Source: Acidobacteriota bacterium
GTDB taxonomy: Bacteria; Acidobacteriota; Thermoanaerobaculia; UBA5066
NCBI GenBank assembly: GCA_008363385.1
Contig: RHKY01000010.1
Span: 88,064 to 152,063, forward strand
Direction: 5' to 3'
DNA: 64,000 bases
Shown here: positions 59,027-64,000 of the stretch, one piece after another
How the letters are laid out: every line of letters starts with the position of its first letter
Numbering within the stretch: the stretch's first letter is position 1
Notes under the pieces: model-generated
What the model saw: only the letters and a program-made list of their open reading frames with translations
What the model was told of the DNA's origin: nothing
Databases searched by the model: none
Program-made: the position numbers and the translations under genes

Positions 59027-59596
59027 GTGACGGAAACCACCGACGAGGAGCTGCTCGAGAGAGTCCGGCGGGGGGATCCCGGCGGGGCCTCGGAGCTCTT
59101 CGCCCGGTACTCCCGGCCGATCTTCCGTTTCACGGCCCGGATGACCCGCAGCGACGCCGAGGCCGAGGAGGTCACCCAGGAGGTCTTCCTGAAGATGATC
59201 GAGAGGGTGGAGCAGTACGACGGGCGGGCGCGGGTGGCCTCCTGGCTCTTCGCCATCGCCGCCAACGCCTGCCGGGACCGGTTCCGGCAGTCCCGCCGGG
59301 GCGCCGTGGTCCCGCTGGAGGCCGTGGCCGAGCGTGCGGACGCCGGCGAGGGGGCCGACGAGCGCCTCCTGGCCGACGAGCGCCGGACGCTCGTCCGCCG
59401 CGCGCTGGGCGGCCTCTCGGAGGAGCAGCGCGCCGCCCTCGTCCTGGCCCGCTACCACGGGCTCCCGTACGCCGAGATCGCCCGCGTGCTCTCGATCAGC
59501 GAGGGGGCCGTCAAGACCCGGATCTTCCGGGCGATGGAGACGTTGAAGCGCGTCTTCGCCGAAGGAGAGACGCCATGTCGTGCCGTGAGCTCGTAG
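59027..59596 (+). CDS. ECF-family RNA polymerase sigma factor
   Basis: A 189-residue group IV sigma factor. Region 2 has ASELFARYSRPIFRFTARMT, EAEEVTQEVFLKMIERV and ASWLFAIAANACRDRFR; region 4 has LGGLSEEQRAALVLARYHGLPYAEIARVL (helix-turn-helix). The downstream gene encodes a membrane zinc-finger anti-sigma factor whose ATG overlaps this gene's 3' end by 22 bp, so the pair is co-regulated. Expected to direct an envelope-stress regulon, which may include the DUF4097 gene. Confidence 0.92.
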   Translation: MTETTDEELLERVRRGDPGGASELFARYSRPIFRFTARMTRSDAEAEEVTQEVFLKMIERVEQYDGRARVASWLFAIAANACRDRFRQSRRGAVVPLEAVAERADAGEGADERLLADERRTLVRRALGGLSEEQRAALVLARYHGLPYAEIARVLSISEGAVKTRIFRAMETLKRVFAEGETPCRAVSS

Positions 59597-60561
59597 ACCT
59601 CCCCGACCGCGTCCTGGCCCGCCTGTCGGGGGAGCTCTCCCCCGAGGAGGAGGCCGGCCTGGCGCGGCACCTGGGCGAGTGCGCCGACTGCCGCCAGGAG
59701 GCAGCGGAGCTGGAGTCGGTCTGGAACCGCCTCGGCAAGGACCCGGAGCCGGTCCCCGCGCGCGGGTTCGCCCGCCGGACGCTCGAGGCCCTCGAGGAGG
59801 CCACGCTGGCGCGCCGCGTGGTCCGGTTCCCGCGCCGGGGGGCGTGGGCGGTCCTGGCGCAGGCGGCCGTCGTCGTCCTGGCCGCCTCGGCAGGGTGGAT
59901 CGCGGCGCGCTCCGGGGCGACGACCCGGCGGGTGCCCTCCCTGGCCGCCCCAGCGCCGGCCGTCGCCCTCGTCCCGGTCTCCTCGGAGCGGACCCTCGAC
60001 GCCGCGAGCGCGGTCCCGGACCTGTCGGGCCGTCCGGCCCTGGCCAACGTCTCGTTCCGCCCGGCGGACGAGTCGGGGAAGGTGGGGGTCTCCTTCGACG
60101 TCACCACGCGGTACACCGTCGTGGGCCGTCCCGGCGACGACGGGCTCGCGAGGCTCCTGCCCTACCTCCTCGCCGGCGCGGCGACGGAGGGGACGCGTGG
60201 ACGCGCCCTCGACCTCGTCTCGAGCAGCATGGCCTCCGGGAGCGCCACGTCTCCCGAGGTCGTCTCCGCCCTCGTGACGACGCTCAGGACGGACCGGAAC
60301 CCGGGCGTGCGGAGGAAGGCCGCCGAGGCCCTCGGGCAGCTCCCCCCGTCGCCGGAGATCCGCCAGGCCCTCGTCGAGACGCTCAAGGCCGAGCCGAACC
60401 CGGGCATCCGGATCGTCGCTGTGGAGGCGCTGGCCCGCGCGGCCCGCGAGCTGAGGGACCCGGCCGCCATCGAGACGCTCCGCGAGCGGGCGGCCGACGG
60501 CCGCGAGAACGGCTACGTCCGCGTCCAGGCGGCCTCCGCGCTCGCCGGCCTGACGATGTAG
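59575..60561 (+). CDS. Zinc-finger anti-sigma factor with HEAT-like repeats
   Basis: A 328-residue membrane protein. The N-terminal anti-sigma domain has the HxxxCxxC zinc finger as HLGECADC (~33-40). One transmembrane helix lies at ~93-113 (AVLAQAAVVVLAASAGWIAA). The extracytoplasmic part ends in HEAT-like repeats (DRNPGVRRKAAEALGQL and EPNPGIRIVAVEALARA, plus YVRVQAASALAGL). HEAT repeats in the sensor part are an uncommon arrangement and suggest a protein ligand. The start overlaps the sigma factor gene. Confidence 0.85.
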   Translation: MSCRELVDLPDRVLARLSGELSPEEEAGLARHLGECADCRQEAAELESVWNRLGKDPEPVPARGFARRTLEALEEATLARRVVRFPRRGAWAVLAQAAVVVLAASAGWIAARSGATTRRVPSLAAPAPAVALVPVSSERTLDAASAVPDLSGRPALANVSFRPADESGKVGVSFDVTTRYTVVGRPGDDGLARLLPYLLAGAATEGTRGRALDLVSSSMASGSATSPEVVSALVTTLRTDRNPGVRRKAAEALGQLPPSPEIRQALVETLKAEPNPGIRIVAVEALARAARELRDPAAIETLRERAADGRENGYVRVQAASALAGLTM

Positions 60562-60604
60562 CGCGGCCCGCGTAACCTCGGGACGCGCCCGCCGTCTCCC
60601 GGAC

Positions 60605-62524
60605 ATGAGAACGACCGAGACCTCCCTCCCCCGGATCCTCGCCCCGGGCGCCCGCCGCGCGTCGGCGGTGGCCTGGACGGCGGCCGTCGTCCTCTTCCTC
60701 CTGGTCTCGCTGCTCGCCGCCCTGGCGGCCGAGGGCGCCACCGAGCGCGCCTCGCGGACCGAGACCTTCGCCGCGCAGGGGCCGGTGAAGTCGCTGACGG
60801 TCGAGAACGTCAACGGCGACGTGACGGTGACGGCGGGCCCGGCGTTCCGCGCCACGGTGGCGCTCGGGGCGCGCGGCTCGGACAAGGGGCGCGCCGAGAA
60901 GCTCCTGGCCGAGACGAAGGTCCTGTTCCGGGAGCGGGACGGGGCCGTCTCGCTCGAGACCGACTGGCCCGTGCGGAACGGCCGGTCGGGGCGGCACGGG
61001 CGCGGCTACGGCTGGGACCCGGACTCCGGGGTCACGGCCCGGTACGAGGTGACGCTCCCGGCCGAGGCGTCCCTGACGGTCTCCGTCGTCAACGGCGCGA
61101 TCCGCACGTCGGACCTCGGCGGCGGGCTCGAGCTGACGACCGTCAACGGAAAGGTCGAGGTCCAGGGGGCCCGCGGGAGCTTGCGGGCCCAGGCCGTCAA
61201 CGGGAGCGTCGAGGGGTCGTTCGCCGCCCTCCCGAAGACCGCCGAGGTGGACGTCGAGACCGTCAACGGCGCCGTCGTCCTGAGGCTCCCCCCGGGCGCG
61301 GGCTTCCGCCTCTCGGCCCGGACGCTCTCCGGGGACGTCGTCACGAGCTTCGCCCTCCCGCGGCGCGAGGGCGCCTCGCGCGACGCGCGGGAGGAGATCC
61401 GGCGCGCCCAGCACGAGGCCCAGCGCGAGTACGAAAGAGCCAAGCGCGAGGCCGCCGAGCGGCGCCGGCAGCACGGGGAGGACGACGAGACGGCCGAGGA
61501 GCTGGCCGAGGTGCAGGAGGAGCTGGCCCGCGCGATGGAGGAGCTCTCCCGCAGCATGTCCGAGATGAGCGCCGAGGTCGCCCGCAGCGTCCAGGAGAGC
61601 CTCGACCGCTCCTACGAGGGCGAGGTGGGCGGCGGCGGCGCCTCCGTCAGCGCCTCCACGGTGAACGGGAAGATCTCGATCCTGGCCGTGGGCGCCCCGG
61701 ACGCCAAGGCCGTCTCCCTCCTTCCCTCCCGGCACGGCCGGGTCGTCACGGTCCCTCCCGTTCCTCCCGTGCCGCCCGTTCCCCCCGTCCCCCCCGTCCC
61801 GCCCGTCGCGGGCCGGCACGCCTCCTTCTCCCACGGCGAGGGGGCGGTCCGGATGGGGGACGTCTCCGGCGACTTCCTCACCTCGGTCCCGATCGGGGAC
61901 GTCGAGGTGGGGCGCGTCAGCGGGCACGTCCGGGTGGGGACGAAGTCGGGCGAGATCCGCGTCGTCGAGGCGGGGAAGGGCGCCGAGCTCTCCACGTCCG
62001 GGGGCGACGTGAGGATCGAGTCCGTGAAGGGAGACCTGACGGCGCTGACGTGGGGCGGGGACGTGCGGGCGGGCACGGTCTCGGGCGACGCGCGCCTGGA
62101 GACGATGGGGGGCGACATCGCGCTCGCCTCGGCGGGCGGCGGCGTCACCGCCAAGAGCGCCGGCGGAGACGTCAAGCTCCGCGGCGTGAAGGGGAGCGTG
62201 AAGGCCGAGACCGGCGGCGGGTCGATCGAGTGCGAGATCGTGGCGCGGGAGGCCCCCGGGCCGAGCTCGCTCCTGACGCGCGGCGGCGACGTGACGCTGA
62301 CGCTCCCGGCCAACGCGAAGGCCACCGTCAGCGTCCGGGTCACGGGCGTGGACGAGGAGGGCACGTACGTCGTCTCCGACTTCCCCGAGATCGCGGTCGC
62401 GCCCCGCTCGACGAGGAGGCACGGCGACGTCCAGGCGGAAGGCAAGCTCGGCGGCGGCGGGCCCGAGATCTCCGTGAGGGCCACCTCCGGAACGGTCCGG
62501 ATCCGCAAGGGTCCGCCGGTCTGA
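60605..62524 (+). CDS. Membrane-anchored DUF4097 beta-helix-like protein
   Basis: A 639-residue protein anchored by one N-terminal helix (AVVLFLLVSLLAALAAEG). Many repeats of the DUF4097 type follow: LTVENVNGDVTVTAG, LTTVNGKVEVQGA, AVNGSVEGSF, DVSGDFLTSV, STSGGDVRIESV, each a two-strand turn likely stacking as a beta-helix. A charged helical segment at ~255-340 (EEIRRAQHEAQREYERA) and six PPV repeats (~383-401) interrupt it. Role unknown; possibly a surface sensor or adhesin-like stalk. It follows the anti-sigma factor by 43 bp and is a likely third member of the operon. Confidence 0.78.
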   Translation: MRTTETSLPRILAPGARRASAVAWTAAVVLFLLVSLLAALAAEGATERASRTETFAAQGPVKSLTVENVNGDVTVTAGPAFRATVALGARGSDKGRAEKLLAETKVLFRERDGAVSLETDWPVRNGRSGRHGRGYGWDPDSGVTARYEVTLPAEASLTVSVVNGAIRTSDLGGGLELTTVNGKVEVQGARGSLRAQAVNGSVEGSFAALPKTAEVDVETVNGAVVLRLPPGAGFRLSARTLSGDVVTSFALPRREGASRDAREEIRRAQHEAQREYERAKREAAERRRQHGEDDETAEELAEVQEELARAMEELSRSMSEMSAEVARSVQESLDRSYEGEVGGGGASVSASTVNGKISILAVGAPDAKAVSLLPSRHGRVVTVPPVPPVPPVPPVPPVPPVAGRHASFSHGEGAVRMGDVSGDFLTSVPIGDVEVGRVSGHVRVGTKSGEIRVVEAGKGAELSTSGGDVRIESVKGDLTALTWGGDVRAGTVSGDARLETMGGDIALASAGGGVTAKSAGGDVKLRGVKGSVKAETGGGSIECEIVAREAPGPSSLLTRGGDVTLTLPANAKATVSVRVTGVDEEGTYVVSDFPEIAVAPRSTRRHGDVQAEGKLGGGGPEISVRATSGTVRIRKGPPV

Positions 62525-62530
62525 AGTGAC

Positions 62531-62649
62531 GTGGGGGAACCCCCGCCGCCCACGCGGCTGGACGCCGGGTTCCCCCACACCCCCTCCCCAGCGGTCTCGA
62601 GGCGAGCTCCGGGCAGGCAAGACGCCGGGTTCCCCCACACCCCCTCCCC
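62531..62649. repeat. Inverted and direct repeats after the DUF4097 gene
   Basis: GTGGGGGAACCC (62531-62542) and GGGTTCCCCCAC (62567-62578) form a perfect 12-bp inverted repeat. A 29-bp sequence starting GACGCCGGGTTCCCCCACAC is repeated exactly at 62561-62589 and 62621-62649. The hairpin probably terminates the upstream operon; the direct repeats have no gene inside. TACAAT near 62689-62694 may be the -10 for the next gene. Confidence 0.75.
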
Positions 62650-62736
62650 GGCGAGAGGAACGGCCTGCGGCGCCTGGACCGGACGAACCGTACAATCCGT
62701 CGATCGACCCCGCGAAGGCGGGACCGGACACGACGC

Positions 62737-63267
62737 ATGAGAACGCTTCGACTCTTCCCCGCCCTCCTCCTCGCGAGCCTCCTCCTCGCCGCCCCGCTTC
62801 GGGCCGCCAAGCCCGAGGAGGGGCACGTCGCCGTCGGCGGGATCGCCGGCCTGGTCGTCCCGTTCGAGAGCGACTACTCGCTGGGGTTCCAGCTGGAGGG
62901 CTCGCTCGACTACTACCTCTCCTCCAGCGTGGCGATCCGGGCCACCGGCGGCTACCTGCGGCACGGGACCGAGCTGGACGGCGACCCGACGGTCAGCTCG
63001 GGCTACTTCCTGGCCTCGGCCGTCTACGTCTGGGACCAGGGGTCGGTCAGGCCCTTCGTCCAGGGAGGGCTCGGGTTCCACGCGATCGAGCCGGTCGACG
63101 GGGGGCGCTCGGGCCGGCTGGGGCTGCACGTCGGGGGCGGGGCCGAGTTCCTCCTCGACCGCCGCTTCGCCATCGTCGGCCAGGCGCTCGTCCACTTCGT
63201 GGGCGGCGTGGGAGACCGCAGCTCGACGTTCGCCGGCCTGGCGGCGGGGGTCCGCTACCACTTCTGA
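62737..63267 (+). CDS. Outer-membrane beta-barrel protein
   Basis: A 176-residue exported protein with signal peptide LFPALLLASLLLAAPLRA and an OmpA/OmpW-like barrel pattern: alternating hydrophobic strands (FQLEGSLDYYLSSSVAIRATGGYL, PFVQGGLGFHAIE) and a terminal aromatic residue, GVRYHF, which is the usual outer-membrane insertion signal. About eight strands fit the length. The function (porin, adhesion or structural) is unknown. Confidence 0.82.
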   Translation: MRTLRLFPALLLASLLLAAPLRAAKPEEGHVAVGGIAGLVVPFESDYSLGFQLEGSLDYYLSSSVAIRATGGYLRHGTELDGDPTVSSGYFLASAVYVWDQGSVRPFVQGGLGFHAIEPVDGGRSGRLGLHVGGGAEFLLDRRFAIVGQALVHFVGGVGDRSSTFAGLAAGVRYHF

Positions 63268-63352
63268 CGGCCGTCGTCCCGCGAGGCAACCCCGCCACGC
63301 CGGGCGAGACGCCCTTGACACCGCCTGGGGGAGACGGCATCTTGAGAACCGG

Positions 63353-63817
63353 GTGCAGGTGAGACGCGCGTTCCCCGTCCTCGTCGCGCTGGCGTGCCTC
63401 GTCCTCGAGGCGACGTCGGCGGCGGCGTGGGCGCGCAACGAGGCGTGCCGCGTCGCGGCCCCCGCCGAGCACGGCTGCTGCGGCGCGCCGGCGAGCGAGC
63501 CGGCCGGAGGGGCATCGGGCTGGGCCGGCCTGGCGGTCCTCACGCATTGCGCCAGGGCCTTCCAGGCACGGCGAAGGGCGGCGACCGCTCCGAAGCCGCC
63601 GCTCGCCGCCGGATCGTATACGTCCAGCGACGTGCTGAACTTCCGAACCGGAAAGTATTTGATTAACAACGATAAAATGTGCGTGTGCGTGGCGAAGGGC
63701 AGCGGCTCGAAGCCTTGCCGGATGAAGGCCAGGACCGCCCCTTCCCGGTGCCGCAAGAACGCGTCCAGGTCGTGCTCCATGCGCTCCCAGACAACGAAAA
63801 CGCCGATGCCGGCATAG
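63353..63817 (+). CDS. Signal-peptide ORF running into the right-hand junction
   Basis: The first ~55 residues look genuine and native: a signal peptide (VRRAFPVLVALACLVLEATSAAA) followed by CRVAAPAEHGCCGAP, a Cys-rich start. GTG at 63353 or 63359 is possible. Beyond about 63540 the codon use changes and the frame runs antisense to a lower-GC gene on the other strand, so the remaining ~90 residues are probably not the original protein. The gene is most likely truncated by an insertion, recombination or assembly junction. Confidence 0.35.
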   Translation: MQVRRAFPVLVALACLVLEATSAAAWARNEACRVAAPAEHGCCGAPASEPAGGASGWAGLAVLTHCARAFQARRRAATAPKPPLAAGSYTSSDVLNFRTGKYLINNDKMCVCVAKGSGSKPCRMKARTAPSRCRKNASRSCSMRSQTTKTPMPA

Positions 63818-63999
63818 ACGACCAGGGCCCTTTCGCCGTCGCGTCCTTCGAGCGCTTCCGGAAGCGCCACGTTGAAATCCGTGCGGTTGTCGGGGCCGCT
63901 CGGATCGGCGACCCGCCCCACGCGGACACCCGACGGCGGCGCCGGCGCAGAGGCTTCGGAATCCCCGATATAGAGCACGTCGACCCCGTCGGCGTTCAG
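63550..63999 (-). CDS. Partial foreign-looking protein at the right edge
   Basis: The frame enters from the window edge and reads LNADGVDVLYIGDSEASAPA, then FNVALPEALEGRDGERALVVY, VVWERMEHDLDAFLRHREGA and ILSLLIKYFPVRKFSTSLDV. I do not recognise it. Codon use (GAT, GAA, TTA, ATT, AAA) is unlike the neighbours. Its true 3' end is unknown: the frame has no stop until 61612, deep inside other genes, so I stop the call near the point where native GC-rich sequence resumes (~63550). This suggests the gene lost its end at a junction. Confidence 0.4.
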
Positions 64000-64000
64000 C

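Noticed and set aside
1-64000. tRNA or rRNA genes
   Set aside because: Intergenic regions were scanned by eye for T-arm sequences and rRNA motifs and none were found; a covariance-model search would be decisive.

Overview
The window reads as a chromosomal segment of a very GC-rich, Gram-negative bacterium, most likely an Acidobacteriota (a Thermoanaerobaculia- or Vicinamibacteria-like lineage). The grounds are strongly G/C-biased third codon positions, lipoprotein signals and outer-membrane barrels, and two secreted-protein domain types that I associate with that phylum: the 'YTVAPCRALDTR' C-terminal domain (968-2326) and the 'TDLLIANRG' domain (25182-27140). No rRNA, tRNA, CRISPR array, insertion sequence or phage gene was recognised. 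The two ends (about 1-764 and 63550-64000) have different base and codon use and look like foreign or island DNA.

Layout. 968-6331: secreted SGNH-like protein, PflA-like radical SAM enzyme, aromatic amino acid hydroxylase, nitroreductase overlapping kynurenine formamidase, small NTF2-like protein. 6379-10097: a three-gene operon with 4-bp overlaps: Amidase_3 N-acetylmuramoyl-L-alanine amidase, MamK-like bacterial actin, SPOR-domain membrane protein. This is the most interesting block, a probable filament-directed wall-remodelling module. 10111-17559: SDR enzyme, membrane diguanylate cyclase, RidA, DNA polymerase IV, MBL hydrolase overlapping a HisKA-REC-class III cyclase, TerB-like protein. 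17560-24855: repeats, FeoAB, rhodanese lipoprotein plus tandem-receiver protein, double cNMP-binding protein, zinc ribbon, Kup. 25182-33141: secreted metalloprotease-like protein, MgtC/DUF4010 protein, small lipoprotein, peptidase-MA-like protein, carbohydrate-binding-like protein, threonine dehydrogenase, RsbU/SpoIIE-type phosphatase.

33142-36551 encodes a complete Na+-translocating acyl-CoA (probably methylmalonyl-CoA) decarboxylase. 36712-44010 is a peptidoglycan-recycling cluster: NamZ-type exo-muramidase (GH171/DUF1343), NagZ (GH3) and a sodium symporter on one strand, LD-carboxypeptidase and an M28 peptidase divergently. 44019-48369: GT39-like membrane transferase, then CsoR and CopA behind a promoter that carries a CsoR-type operator. 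48391-54774: Ser/Thr kinase, then what looks like an osmoadaptation cluster: GpgS-like transferase, MscS-like membrane protein, second transferase and a mannosyl/glucosyl-3-phosphoglycerate phosphatase. 55220-58913: membrane protein and a large TPR/peptidase-MA protein. 59027-62524: ECF sigma factor, zinc-finger anti-sigma factor with HEAT repeats, and a large DUF4097 protein. 62737-63267: outer-membrane barrel, followed by the right-hand junction.

Cross-cutting features. Adjacent genes often overlap by ATGA or GTGA, so translational coupling is pervasive. Several genes have a TANNNT-like hexamer exactly 6 nt before the start codon and no Shine-Dalgarno sequence, which points to leaderless transcripts. 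Gene ends often carry long perfect GC-rich hairpins without a T-tract, and three intergenic regions carry short repeats.
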